DNA from: JACKJP01 sp050249695 | GTDB lineage: Bacteria > Pseudomonadota > Alphaproteobacteria > Rhizobiales > Tepidamorphaceae | DNA length: 64,000 nucleotides | Assembly: GCA_050249695.1 (NCBI GenBank) | Contig: JBFWQA010000004.1 | Span: forward strand, 124,001-188,000 | Direction of reading: 5' to 3' | Part shown: one piece after another, positions 51,752-60,847 of the stretch | Layout: every line of letters starts with the position of its first letter | Numbering within the stretch: the stretch's first letter is position 1 | Notes under the pieces: generated by a model | What the model was told of the DNA's origin: nothing | Seen by the model: the letters and a program-made list of their open reading frames with translations, nothing else | The model's database searches: none | Translations under genes and position numbers: made by a program

Positions 51752-52594
51752 ATGGCCGACGCCCACGCCAAGAACCACGACTATCATCTCGTCGATCCGA
51801 GCCCCTGGCCGTTCATCGGCGCATTATCCGGATTCATCTGGGCCATCGGCATGGTGATGTTCATGCACGACATGGGCCCATGGATCCTGGTCCTCGGCTT
51901 CATCGGCATCTTCTACACGATGATCTCCTGGTGGCGCGATGTCATCCGCGAAGCCGAAAAGGGCGGCTATCACACGCCGGTGGTGCAACTGCATCTGCGC
52001 TACGGCATGCTGATGTTCATCGCTTCGGAGGTGATGTTCTTCGTGGCATGGTTCTGGGCATTCTTCGATGCCGCGCTCTATCCCGGCGAGGCGATCCAGT
52101 ATACGCGCGCGGAGCTGACCGGCGGGCACTGGCCGCCAGCGGGCATCGAGGTCTTCGACCCCTGGCATCTGCCGCTGATCAACACGCTGATCCTGCTGAC
52201 GTCCGGCACGACAGTCACATGGGCCCATCACGCGCTCCTGCATAACGATCGCGACGGCCTGAAATGGGGCCTGATCTGCACCATTGCGCTGGGCGTTCTG
52301 TTCACCTGCGTTCAGGCCTACGAATATGCCCATGCCGCCTTCTCCTATGGCGGCCACATCTATGGTGCGACGTTCTTCATGGCGACCGGCTTCCACGGTG
52401 CGCACGTGCTGATCGGTACGATCTTCCTGATCGTATGCCTGTTCCGCGCTTTTGCCGGGCATTTCACGCCGACCCATCATTTCGGCTTCGAGGCTGCCGC
52501 CTGGTACTGGCACTTCGTCGACGTCGTCTGGCTGTTCCTGTTTGCCTGCATCTATATCTGGGGCTCGGCCGGCGCGGTGCCCGTCGGGCACTGA
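51752..52594 (+). CDS. ctaE: Cytochrome c oxidase subunit III
   Basis: A 280-residue, seven-helix subunit that stabilises the oxidase core. Landmarks: KNHDYHLVDPSPWPF at the N-terminus, WWRDVIREAEKGGYHTP, FFVAWFWAFFDAAL, TGFHGAHVLIGT, and HHFGFEAAAWYWHFVDVVWLFLF at the end. Last structural subunit gene of the operon. A hairpin follows before the DUF983 gene. Confidence 0.97.
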   Translation: MADAHAKNHDYHLVDPSPWPFIGALSGFIWAIGMVMFMHDMGPWILVLGFIGIFYTMISWWRDVIREAEKGGYHTPVVQLHLRYGMLMFIASEVMFFVAWFWAFFDAALYPGEAIQYTRAELTGGHWPPAGIEVFDPWHLPLINTLILLTSGTTVTWAHHALLHNDRDGLKWGLICTIALGVLFTCVQAYEYAHAAFSYGGHIYGATFFMATGFHGAHVLIGTIFLIVCLFRAFAGHFTPTHHFGFEAAAWYWHFVDVVWLFLFACIYIWGSAGAVPVGH

Positions 52595-52624
52595 CCGGCG
52601 CCGCCTGTCTGAACAAACAAAGCC

Positions 52625-52646
52625 GGGGCGGCCGACAGGTCGCCCC
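52625..52646 (+). terminator. Hairpin after ctaE
   Basis: GGGGCGGCC (52625-52633), loop GACA and GGTCGCCCC (52638-52646) form a 9-bp stem with one G-U pair. It follows ctaE by 30 bases. No T-run follows, so it may be a processing or pausing structure rather than a full terminator. Confidence 0.4.
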
Positions 52647-52675
52647 GATTGCGTTTCCGGAAGAGGAATTCGCCC

Positions 52676-53059
52676 ATGCGAGACGAGGACTATCCGCCAC
52701 AGCCGGTGTTCTCCACCGGTATTGCCGGCCGTTGCCCGCGATGCGGTGACGGCAAGGTGTTCTCAGGGTATCTGAGCGTCGCTCCGCGCTGCGGCGTCTG
52801 CGGCCTGGATCTCGGCTTCGCTGACTCCGCGGATGGTCCCGCGGTGTTCATCATCCTGATCGTCGGCTTCATCGTCGTGGCCGCGGCCGCGGTCGTCGAA
52901 CTCGCCTTCCAGCCGCCCTATTGGCTGCATCTCGTGGTTTGGATTCCGCTGATACTGATCCTCTCGCTCGGCCTCCTGCGGCCGCTGAAGGGCCTCATGA
53001 TCGTCCAGCAATACAAACACCGCGCCGAGGAAGGAAAGCTCGACAGGGGCGACCGGTGA
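52676..53059 (+). CDS. DUF983 family protein
   Basis: A 127-residue protein with a zinc-ribbon-like pair of Cys motifs (GRCPRCGDGKVFSGYL ... CGVCGLDL) and two membrane helices (about 58-80 and 87-105). It is found in the cox operons of alphaproteobacteria, between subunit III and SURF1. Function unknown, presumed assembly. AGAGGA lies eight bases before ATG 52676. Confidence 0.92.
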   Translation: MRDEDYPPQPVFSTGIAGRCPRCGDGKVFSGYLSVAPRCGVCGLDLGFADSADGPAVFIILIVGFIVVAAAAVVELAFQPPYWLHLVVWIPLILILSLGLLRPLKGLMIVQQYKHRAEEGKLDRGDR

Positions 53060-53817
53060 GCAGGGCCGCGCCCGCGTCGCGCCGCGCCGTCGTCATTGCA
53101 GCGATGATGGCGCTGACCGGCATCGCCGTGACGGTTACGCTAGGCATCTGGCAGTTGCAGCGCCTTGCCTGGAAGGAAGACCTGCTCGCCCGGATCGAAG
53201 GCCGTCTCTCGGCAGCGCCCGTGCCGCTGGACGAGGCCTTGCGCCGCGCCGGCGAGGGCGAGGATGTGGAGTATCTGAGGGTCGCGCTTTCCGGTCGCTA
53301 CGCCGAGGGAACGAACCTTCTCCTCTATTCCATCGGGCAGGGCGGCACGGCGGGCTACGAGGTTCTGACGCCGATGATCACCGGCCCGGATCGCGCCGTG
53401 ATCGTCAATCGCGGCTTCGTACCGCTTGATCGTATAGGCGCGATTGCGACGCCGGAAGGCGAGCGATCCATCGTGGCCATGATCCGTGGGCCGGGCAGCC
53501 AGTCGCTCTTCACCCCCGACAACGATCCTGTCGGCAATCGGTGGTTCTGGCGCGACATTCCGGCCATGACGGCCCAGTTGCGCAAGAACGCGCCGGCCGT
53601 CGCGCCGGCCGAGATTCCCGCATACATCTTCGCCGCAGAGCCTGACGATGCGGGCGGCTGGCCGCGCGCCGGCGCAACACGTCTCGACATCCCCAACAAC
53701 CACCTGCAATACGCCTTCACCTGGTTCGCTTTCGCCGTCATTCAGGCCCTGGTCTTCCTGATCTGGCTCGGTTCTCAACGTCCCCAGCGGCTTGCTGAGC
53801 CGGACGATCGGGAATAG
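53056..53817 (+). CDS. SURF1 family oxidase assembly protein
   Basis: A 253-residue SURF1 protein, which helps place heme A in subunit I. N-terminal helix (TVTLGIWQLQRLAWKEDLL), central YEVLTPM and VIVNRGFVPLDR, and C-terminal helix (NNHLQYAFTWFAFAVIQALVF) are typical. The GTG start overlaps the DUF983 stop as GTGA, indicating coupling. The operon probably ends here; thrC starts 60 bases later. Confidence 0.95.
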   Translation: MSRAAPASRRAVVIAAMMALTGIAVTVTLGIWQLQRLAWKEDLLARIEGRLSAAPVPLDEALRRAGEGEDVEYLRVALSGRYAEGTNLLLYSIGQGGTAGYEVLTPMITGPDRAVIVNRGFVPLDRIGAIATPEGERSIVAMIRGPGSQSLFTPDNDPVGNRWFWRDIPAMTAQLRKNAPAVAPAEIPAYIFAAEPDDAGGWPRAGATRLDIPNNHLQYAFTWFAFAVIQALVFLIWLGSQRPQRLAEPDDRE

Positions 53818-53877
53818 GGTCGCGGCGCCCCGCCTTTGCGAACGCCCCGGGCATCTTTTCGGGAGGAATTTGGTTCA

Positions 53878-55263
53878 GTGCGCTATGTGAGTACCCGCGG
53901 CGAGGCGCCGCCCGCCCCGTTTGCCGACATTCTCCTGTCCGGTCTGGCGCCTGACGGCGGTCTCTACGTTCCCGAAACCTATCCGCGGATCGATCCAGCG
54001 ACGATCGCCGGCTTTGCTGCCATGCCTTATCACGATGTCGCCGCCGCGATCGTAGCTCCCTTCACCGGTGGCGATATCGAGATGGACGCGCTGGCCGCGA
54101 TGACGAGGGACGCTTACGCCGCGTTCCGCCATCCCGCCGTGACGCCGCTCGTGCAGATGGGGCCGGGCGACTGGGTGCTGGAACTCTTCCATGGACCGAC
54201 GCTCGCCTTCAAGGATATCGCAATGCAGTTGCTCGCACGGATGATGGATCACGTGCTGCGGCGTCAGGGCCGGCGCGCCACCATCGTCGGCGCGACATCG
54301 GGCGATACCGGCGGCGCCGCGATCGAGGCGTTCCGGGGGCTGGATAGCGTCGACGTCGTGATTCTCTACCCTCACGGCCGCGTCAGCGACGTGCAGCGCC
54401 GCCAGATGACGACCGTCGCCGCCACCAATGTGCATGCGCTCGCCGTCGAGGGGACCTTCGACGATTGCCAGACGATCCTGAAGCAGCTCTTTTCCGACCG
54501 CTCCTTGCGTGAAGAAATCGGCCTTTCCGGCGTCAATTCGATCAACTGGGCTCGGATCGCGGCGCAAATCGTCTACTATTTCGCCGCCGCCAGCGCTCTC
54601 GGCGCGCCGGGACGGTCGGTTTCCTTCACGGTGCCGACGGGCAATTTCGGCGACATCTTTGCCGGTTACGTCGCCTCCCGCATGGGACTGCCGGTCGGCC
54701 GCCTTGTCATCGCCACAAACGAGAACGACATTCTCGCCCGTACGCTCCAGACCGGCCGGTATCAGTTGGCGGGCGTGGTGCCGACGACAAGCCCGTCCAT
54801 GGACATACAGATTTCCTCAAATTTCGAGCGCCTACTTTTCGAGGCCGGCGGACGGGACGCCTCGGCGGTCCGAGCCGCCATGGCAGGTCTTGCCCAGTCC
54901 GGCGGATTCGATCTCGGGAGTGCTGCTGCGGCTGCGATCGCTAAAGATTTCGCGGCCGGGCGGGCGAGTGAAAGGGATGTCGCCGACTGCATGCGCGATA
55001 CGCTTGGAAAGGCCGGTTATCTTCTCGATCCGCATACGGCAGTCGGCCGCGTCGTTGCCGCGTCGCATGCGCACGCCCGCCCTATGGTGACGCTTTCCAC
55101 AGCCCATCCCGCGAAATTCCCCGATGCGGTGAAGGCCGCGTGCGGCGTCGATGCGGCGTTGCCGGCGTGGTTGTCGGACCTCCATGGCAGGCCCGAGCGT
55201 TTCGAAGTGATGCCGGCGGACCGCGCGGTCATCGCCGACTATCTTCGTCAAAGGCGGAACTAG
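53878..55263 (+). CDS. thrC: Threonine synthase
   Basis: A 461-residue PLP enzyme converting O-phosphohomoserine to threonine. The PLP lysine is in LAFKDIAMQ, the phosphate loop in VPTGNFGDIFAGY, and the N-terminal YVSTRGEAPPAPFADILLSGLAPDGGLYVPE is the family's start. GTG 53878 has GGAGGA ten bases upstream. Followed by an M16 peptidase gene with three bases between. Confidence 0.96.
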   Translation: MRYVSTRGEAPPAPFADILLSGLAPDGGLYVPETYPRIDPATIAGFAAMPYHDVAAAIVAPFTGGDIEMDALAAMTRDAYAAFRHPAVTPLVQMGPGDWVLELFHGPTLAFKDIAMQLLARMMDHVLRRQGRRATIVGATSGDTGGAAIEAFRGLDSVDVVILYPHGRVSDVQRRQMTTVAATNVHALAVEGTFDDCQTILKQLFSDRSLREEIGLSGVNSINWARIAAQIVYYFAAASALGAPGRSVSFTVPTGNFGDIFAGYVASRMGLPVGRLVIATNENDILARTLQTGRYQLAGVVPTTSPSMDIQISSNFERLLFEAGGRDASAVRAAMAGLAQSGGFDLGSAAAAAIAKDFAAGRASERDVADCMRDTLGKAGYLLDPHTAVGRVVAASHAHARPMVTLSTAHPAKFPDAVKAACGVDAALPAWLSDLHGRPERFEVMPADRAVIADYLRQRRN

Positions 55264-55266
55264 CGC

Positions 55267-56526
55267 ATGGCCGTCGAGCGTACCGACCTTCCAGGCGGCT
55301 TGAGGATCGTCACCGATGCCATGCCGCATCTGGAGACGGCGGCAGTCCAGGTCTGGGTCGGTACCGGCGCGCGCGATGAGGCGCCCGCGCAGCACGGCAT
55401 CTCGCATTTGCTGGAACACATGGCCTTCAAGGGAACGAGCCGCCGCAGCGCGGCGGCAATCGCCGAGGAGATCGAGTCGGTCGGGGGTGATCTGAATGCG
55501 GCCACGAGCCACGAGACGACGGGCTACTATGCCCGCGTGCTCAAGGAAGACGTTCCGCTGGCCATCGACATTCTCGCCGATATCCTTGTTGACAGCACCT
55601 TCGATCCCGCCGAACTCACCCGTGAGCAGAACGTCATCGTCCAGGAGATCGGGGCCGCCCACGATACGCCTGACGATCTCGTGCACGATCTGCTGCAGGA
55701 GGCGGCCTTTTCCGATCAGGCGCTGGGGCGCAGCATTCTCGGCACGCCCGATTCCGTCAGAGGCGCCTCCGCCGAAGATCTGCGCAATTATCTGGACGCC
55801 CGCTACCATGCTCCCGGCATTGTCGTCGCGGCGGCCGGCGCGGTCGATCACGGCGCCGTCGTCCGCGAATTCGAGAAGCGGTTCGCGGGTCTTTCCTCGG
55901 CGCCTGCGCCGGCAACGCCAAGGGCCCGTTACACCGGTGGCGACAGCCGCGTCGTGCGCGACACCGAACAGTATCAAGTCGCGCTGGCGCTGCCTGCGCC
56001 GGGCTATCGCGACGACGGCTATTTCACCTATCGCGTCGCCGCGGCGATCCTCGGTGGCGCCATGTCGTCGCGCCTGTTTCAGGAAATCCGCGAGCGCCGC
56101 GGCCTGTGCTATTCGGTTTTTTCCTATCTCGCCGCCTATGACGATGCCGGCCTCTTCACCGTGGCCGCCGCCACCGAACCGGACACCGCGCAGGAGATGC
56201 TGGCGGCGATCGCCGTCGAACTGAAGCGCGCCGCCGCGGATGTGACCGAGAAGGAGGTCGATCGCGCGCGCGCTCAGGCCAAGGCAGGCATGCTCATGAG
56301 TCTGGAAAGCGCTTCGGCGCGGGCCGAGCAACTCGGCCGCCAGATGCTGATGTATGATCGCGTACGGACCATGGAAGAGCTTCTGGACCAGTTCGCCGCG
56401 ATCGATGCTGCGGGCGTTCGGGAGAAAATCGGCGGGCTTCTCGACGGCGGCAAGGTTTCGCTTGCGACGGTCGGGCCGAAGATCAAACTTGAAACCGCCG
56501 AAGCCTTCCGCGAAAAATTATGCTGA
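55267..56526 (+). CDS. M16 zinc metallopeptidase (mitochondrial processing peptidase-like)
   Basis: A 419-residue M16B peptidase without signal peptide, so cytoplasmic. Inverted zinc motif HLLEH at residues 47-51 within ISHLLEHMAFKGT, and NVIVQEIGAAHD supplies the third ligand. The C-terminal half keeps SSRLFQEIRERRGLCYSVFS. It is related to the beta subunit of mitochondrial processing peptidase. The thrC-M16-GNAT order is common in Hyphomicrobiales. Confidence 0.94.
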   Translation: MAVERTDLPGGLRIVTDAMPHLETAAVQVWVGTGARDEAPAQHGISHLLEHMAFKGTSRRSAAAIAEEIESVGGDLNAATSHETTGYYARVLKEDVPLAIDILADILVDSTFDPAELTREQNVIVQEIGAAHDTPDDLVHDLLQEAAFSDQALGRSILGTPDSVRGASAEDLRNYLDARYHAPGIVVAAAGAVDHGAVVREFEKRFAGLSSAPAPATPRARYTGGDSRVVRDTEQYQVALALPAPGYRDDGYFTYRVAAAILGGAMSSRLFQEIRERRGLCYSVFSYLAAYDDAGLFTVAAATEPDTAQEMLAAIAVELKRAAADVTEKEVDRARAQAKAGMLMSLESASARAEQLGRQMLMYDRVRTMEELLDQFAAIDAAGVREKIGGLLDGGKVSLATVGPKIKLETAEAFREKLC

Positions 56527-57185
56527 GCAGGGAAGATGCGCTGACGGGCAGGGAAATGGCGTTCTTGAAATCATTTGCAGGCAGCGACATACCGCCCGTC
56601 ATCCCGGCCGGCGACCTCTACTTGCGCACGCCTGAAATCAACGATTTCGTGGAATGGGCGCAGTTGCGCCAGTGCAGCCGGCGTTTCCTGACACCCTGGG
56701 AGCCGGTATGGCCCCGTGATGATCTGACAAAGCCGGCCTTCCGCCGCCGGATCCGGCGCTATCTGCAGGACCTGCGCGACGATATCGCCTATCCCTTCTT
56801 CATATGCCGCGCCGCGGATGATGCAATCCTCGGCGGGCTGACTTTGGGCAATGTCCGGCGTGGCGTGACCCAGGCCTGCACCGTCGGCTATTGGGTCGGC
56901 GCGCCCTACGCCGCCAGGGGCGTCATGAGTCGCGCCCTGTCCGGCGCGCTCGGTTTTGCGTTCGATCATCTTCGGCTCAACCGCGTCGAAGCAGCCTGCA
57001 TGCCCGCCAATCTGGCGTCGATCCGCGTCCTGCAGAAGGTGGGCTTCGCCAGGGAGGGCCTTGCCCGGCGCTACCTGTGCATCGACGGCGTCTGGGAGGA
57101 CCATCTGCTTTTCGCCATCCTCCAGAATGATCCCCGGCCCGGCGTCGCGGAACCGCTCTTTCCGGAATCGGACGGACATCTCTGA
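56520..57185 (+). CDS. GNAT family N-acetyltransferase (RimJ-like)
   Basis: A 221-residue acetyltransferase. Its acetyl-CoA site and RimJ/RimL features show in GGLTLGNVRRG, GYWVGAPYAARGVMSRAL, and LNRVEAACMPANLASIRVLQKVGF ... EDHLLF. Substrate probably a protein N-terminus, not proven. The ATG at 56520 overlaps the M16 stop; an ATG at 56556 is possible. Overlaps the next gene by one base (TGATG). Confidence 0.88.
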   Translation: MLSREDALTGREMAFLKSFAGSDIPPVIPAGDLYLRTPEINDFVEWAQLRQCSRRFLTPWEPVWPRDDLTKPAFRRRIRRYLQDLRDDIAYPFFICRAADDAILGGLTLGNVRRGVTQACTVGYWVGAPYAARGVMSRALSGALGFAFDHLRLNRVEAACMPANLASIRVLQKVGFAREGLARRYLCIDGVWEDHLLFAILQNDPRPGVAEPLFPESDGHL

Positions 57186-60085
57186 TGGCGTCAGGCTTTT
57201 CTATCGCGATGGGCTGGCTCGGCCGGCTATGCGTGCTGCTCGCCGTCCTCTGGGTCGCGGTGCAGCCGGCTGCGGCGGTCGAAGCCGTCAAGGTCGCGCC
57301 CGAGGACGCCGCGATCGACCTTTCGGGCGGAATCGAGATGTATGTTCGCTACGGCGACCGCATACAGGTCTCCACCGCGCCGGGTCCAGACGGCATCGTC
57401 CGCCGCATAGAGGTGCGCACGCGCGAGCCGGGGCGGACCGCGAGCTGGGCGGTATTCGCCCTGCAGAACGACAGCGACGAGCAGATCGACCGCCTGATCG
57501 TCGCGCCGCATTTCCGGCTGGTCGGCTCGGGCGTTCTGCGCCCCGATCTGGGCGCCTCGCGTATCGCCGCGATCACGCCCAGCCAGGGGTTCAGGCCGGA
57601 ACGGCAGGAAAGCCAGGATGCCGACGTCTTTCTCGTGACACTCGATCCGGGCACCGTCGTCACGTTCGTCGCCGAACTGAGGGCCGACAGGCTTCCGCAG
57701 CTGCGTTTGTGGGAGCCGAACGCCTACAAGGACAAGACGAACAGCTTCACCCTCTATCAGGGTATCGTGCTCGGGATCAGCGGGCTTCTGGCGCTGTTTC
57801 TGACCGTGCTGTTCGTGGTGCGGGGCACCCTGATGTTTCCGGCCGCTGCCGCGGTCGCCTGGGCGGTTCTCGCCTATCTTTGCATCGATTTCGGCTTCTG
57901 GCACAAACTCGTCAAGGTCGGGGTGGAGGACGATCAGATCTATCGCGCGGGCGCCGAGGCGATCTTCGCCGCGACCCTGCTGATGTTCCTCTTCTCCTAC
58001 CTCAGTCTGAACCGGTGGCATGTCCGGTTTTTGCCCGTCGCGGGCCTGTGGTTCGTCAGTCTGCTCGGGCTCGTCTGGGTCGCGATCGCCGACGCGCCGC
58101 TCGCCGCCGGCATTGCCCGCATTTCGATCGCGGCGATCGTCGTCGTCGGCCTCGGTCTGATCCTTTTTCTGACTGTCCGCGGCTTCGACCGGGCCTTCCT
58201 GCTGATCCCGACCTGGCTTTTGCTATTGGCATGGCTCGCCGGCGCATGGCTGATCGTATCGGGCCGTCTCGGCAATGACCTGGTTTCGCCCGCGCTTAAT
58301 GGCGGTCTGGTGATCCTCGTGCTGCTGATAGGCTTCACCGTCATGCAGCACGCTTTTTCGGGAGCGATCAGTCACGGCATCATTCCGGACGTCAACCGCA
58401 AGGCGCTGGCGCTGATCGGCGCGGGGTACACGGTATGGGACTGGGAAGTCCAGCGCGACCGCCTCAGCGTGGGAGCGGAGCTCGAGCCCAAACTCGGCCT
58501 GTCGCGCGGCACGCTGGAAGGGCAGATCATGAACTGGATCGACGCGCTGCATGCCGGCGACCGCGACCGGTTCCGCACCACGCTCGACACCGTTGTCGAG
58601 CAGCGGCGCGGGCGCATCGCCCAGGATTTCCGCCTGCGCGCCGATGACGGGCACTATCTGTGGATGCGCATGCGCGCCCGGCCCATTCTCGGCACCGATG
58701 GCGAAGTCTCGCGCGTCGTCGGCACACTTGTGGACGTGACCGACTCGCGCACCTCCGAGGAACGGATCCTGCACGATGCGGTGCACGACAATCTGACCGG
58801 CCTGCCCGGCCGCGAACTGTTCCTCGACCGTCTGGACAACGCGATGATGCGCGCACGGACCGAGGGCGCCCAGCGACCCACCGTCATCGTCGTCGATCTG
58901 GATCGCTTCCGGCAGGTCAACGACAGCGCCGGCATCGCCATCGGCGACAGCATGCTGCTCACCGTCGCACGGCGTCTGCAGCGCCTGCTGAAGCCGCAGG
59001 ATACGCTGGCCCGCCTCGCCGGCGACCAGTTCGGCATCATCGTGATCTCCGAGAAGGAACCGCAGCGGATCACCGCGTTCGCGGAAACCGTCCGCAAGAC
59101 GGTGCGCACGCCGATCGCCTTCGGCGGACGGGAGATCGTGCTGACCGCCTGTCTCGGCCTCGCCGTCTATGACGGCAAGCAGCGCCGCAAGGACGAGATC
59201 CTCGAGGATGCCGAGATCGCCATGTACTACGCCAAGCGAAACGGTCCGGACCGCATCGAGGCCTACAGGCCGCTCATGCGTTCCGTCGGCGGCGACAGGC
59301 TGACGCTGGAATCGGATTTGCGGCGCGCCATCGAACGCGGCGAAATCCATCTCCTCTACCAGCCGATCATAAGCCTGGAGAACGGAATGATCGCCGGCTT
59401 CGAGGCGCTCGTGCGCTGGGATCATCCGCGTTTCGGCAGGCTCAATCCGGCCGAGTTCATTTCGATCGCCGAGGAAACCGGGCTGATCGTGGATATCGGG
59501 CTTTTCGTCCTGGAGACGGCGGCGCGGCAGTTGGGCAGCTGGCAGCGCTCCATGGGCGACGGGCGCGAAACGCTCTTCATGAGCGTCAATATTTCGAGCA
59601 GACAGCTGCTGCGCCATGATTTCATCAACGATGTGAAGGCTGTCCTCGGTCGCAGCGAGGTGAAGAAGGGCACGCTGAAGCTCGAAATCACCGAATCGCT
59701 CGTGATGGAGAACCCGGAATATTGCGCTCAGGTTCTGACCCGAATCCGAGAGCTCGGCGCCGGTCTCGCGCTCGACGATTTCGGCACCGGCTATTCGGCG
59801 CTCGGCTATCTGCACCGTTTTCCGTTCGACATCATCAAGGTCGACAAGACGTTCGTGCAGGAAGGCTCGAACGGGCACGGACCGGTGGTGCTGCAGGCGA
59901 TCATCACCCTGGCCCATGATCTGGGCATGCAGGTCGTTGCCGAGGGCGCCGAGACCGAACATGACCGCTACCGGCTGGAACAGCTTGATTGCGAATATGC
60001 GCAGGGCTTCTTGTTCGGGGCGCCGATGCATGTCGATGAAGCGCGGCGCATGCTGCAGCACGAAACCAAGAAGGCCCACGCCTGA
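57185..60085 (+). CDS. Membrane sensor with 7TM, PAS, degenerate GGDEF and intact EAL domains
   Basis: A 966-residue signalling protein. Signal peptide (about 1-31), periplasmic sensor domain (32-185), seven membrane helices (about 190-390, 7TMR-DISM-like), PAS fold (about 410-522), GGDEF domain (about 530-695) and EAL domain (about 705-960). The GGDEF signature reads AGDQF (612-616), so cyclic-di-GMP synthesis is probably lost. The EAL motif (740-742) and DDFGTG (864-869) are intact, so it should act as a phosphodiesterase, possibly with the GGDEF as a GTP-binding regulator. ATG overlaps the GNAT stop by one base. Confidence 0.92.
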   Translation: MASGFSIAMGWLGRLCVLLAVLWVAVQPAAAVEAVKVAPEDAAIDLSGGIEMYVRYGDRIQVSTAPGPDGIVRRIEVRTREPGRTASWAVFALQNDSDEQIDRLIVAPHFRLVGSGVLRPDLGASRIAAITPSQGFRPERQESQDADVFLVTLDPGTVVTFVAELRADRLPQLRLWEPNAYKDKTNSFTLYQGIVLGISGLLALFLTVLFVVRGTLMFPAAAAVAWAVLAYLCIDFGFWHKLVKVGVEDDQIYRAGAEAIFAATLLMFLFSYLSLNRWHVRFLPVAGLWFVSLLGLVWVAIADAPLAAGIARISIAAIVVVGLGLILFLTVRGFDRAFLLIPTWLLLLAWLAGAWLIVSGRLGNDLVSPALNGGLVILVLLIGFTVMQHAFSGAISHGIIPDVNRKALALIGAGYTVWDWEVQRDRLSVGAELEPKLGLSRGTLEGQIMNWIDALHAGDRDRFRTTLDTVVEQRRGRIAQDFRLRADDGHYLWMRMRARPILGTDGEVSRVVGTLVDVTDSRTSEERILHDAVHDNLTGLPGRELFLDRLDNAMMRARTEGAQRPTVIVVDLDRFRQVNDSAGIAIGDSMLLTVARRLQRLLKPQDTLARLAGDQFGIIVISEKEPQRITAFAETVRKTVRTPIAFGGREIVLTACLGLAVYDGKQRRKDEILEDAEIAMYYAKRNGPDRIEAYRPLMRSVGGDRLTLESDLRRAIERGEIHLLYQPIISLENGMIAGFEALVRWDHPRFGRLNPAEFISIAEETGLIVDIGLFVLETAARQLGSWQRSMGDGRETLFMSVNISSRQLLRHDFINDVKAVLGRSEVKKGTLKLEITESLVMENPEYCAQVLTRIRELGAGLALDDFGTGYSALGYLHRFPFDIIKVDKTFVQEGSNGHGPVVLQAIITLAHDLGMQVVAEGAETEHDRYRLEQLDCEYAQGFLFGAPMHVDEARRMLQHETKKAHA

Positions 60086-60099
60086 CGCAGTGAAACGGC

Positions 60100-60690
60100 T
60101 CAGGCCTCGCCGGCGCTCGGTGACAGCATCGCCGGGTCGATACCCATGGACCGCATCGCGATTTCGTATTTGGCTTCGTTCGGCGTATCGAAGACCAGTT
60201 CCGGGCTCGCGTCGCACATCAGCCAGCCATTGTCGCGGATTTCCGTTTCGAGCTGCCCGGGCGCCCAGCCCGCATAGCCGAGCGCGAACAGGCTGCGACG
60301 CGGCCCCCGTCCGTCCACCATCGCGCGCAGGATGTCGATGGTCGAGGTCAGGCAGACGTCATTGGCGATCGGCAGCGTACTGGATTCGGCGAAATAGTCC
60401 GGACTGTGGAGAACGAAACCCCGGCCGGTTTCGACCGGACCGCCGATGAAGACCTTGCGGTTCACAAAATCGGCAGGCAGCCGGATCTGGTCGCCGACCG
60501 GCAGGATATCCAGCTGCTCCAGCAGCTCCCGAAAGGTGATGCTCGACGCGACGTGGTTGACGATGATCCCCATCGCGCCTTCCTTGGAGTGCGCGCAGAG
60601 GTAGATCACGCTCCGTTCAAAACGGCTGTCGCCCATGCTCGGCATGGCGACGAGCATGCGTCCGTCGAGATAGTGGCCGCTCGTGTCCAT
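60100..60690 (-). CDS. YqgE/AlgH family protein
   Basis: A 196-residue YqgE/AlgH protein: GRMLVAMPSMGDSRFERSVIYLCAHS, GIIVNH, VFIGGPVETGRGFVLH and the C-terminal ALGYAGWAPGQLETEI. The family is widespread, the biochemical role unclear. Start ATG 60688-60690 with AAGGAG seven bases upstream. Converges on the large EAL gene with 14 bases between. Confidence 0.95.
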   Translation of the reverse strand: MDTSGHYLDGRMLVAMPSMGDSRFERSVIYLCAHSKEGAMGIIVNHVASSITFRELLEQLDILPVGDQIRLPADFVNRKVFIGGPVETGRGFVLHSPDYFAESSTLPIANDVCLTSTIDILRAMVDGRGPRRSLFALGYAGWAPGQLETEIRDNGWLMCDASPELVFDTPNEAKYEIAMRSMGIDPAMLSPSAGEA

Positions 60691-60847
60691 CGGCGTCTCC
60701 TTCGCGAACACCCGTATGGTAACCCGGCGATGCGGAATGCACAAACCGCCACCCAGCCATTGTCGTGCACGAGCCATCACGCAAGCTTGAAGTTCAGCAG
60801 GCGCACGTGACTGGCGTCGCGGCCCCGTGATTGGCTATGGAGGGTAT

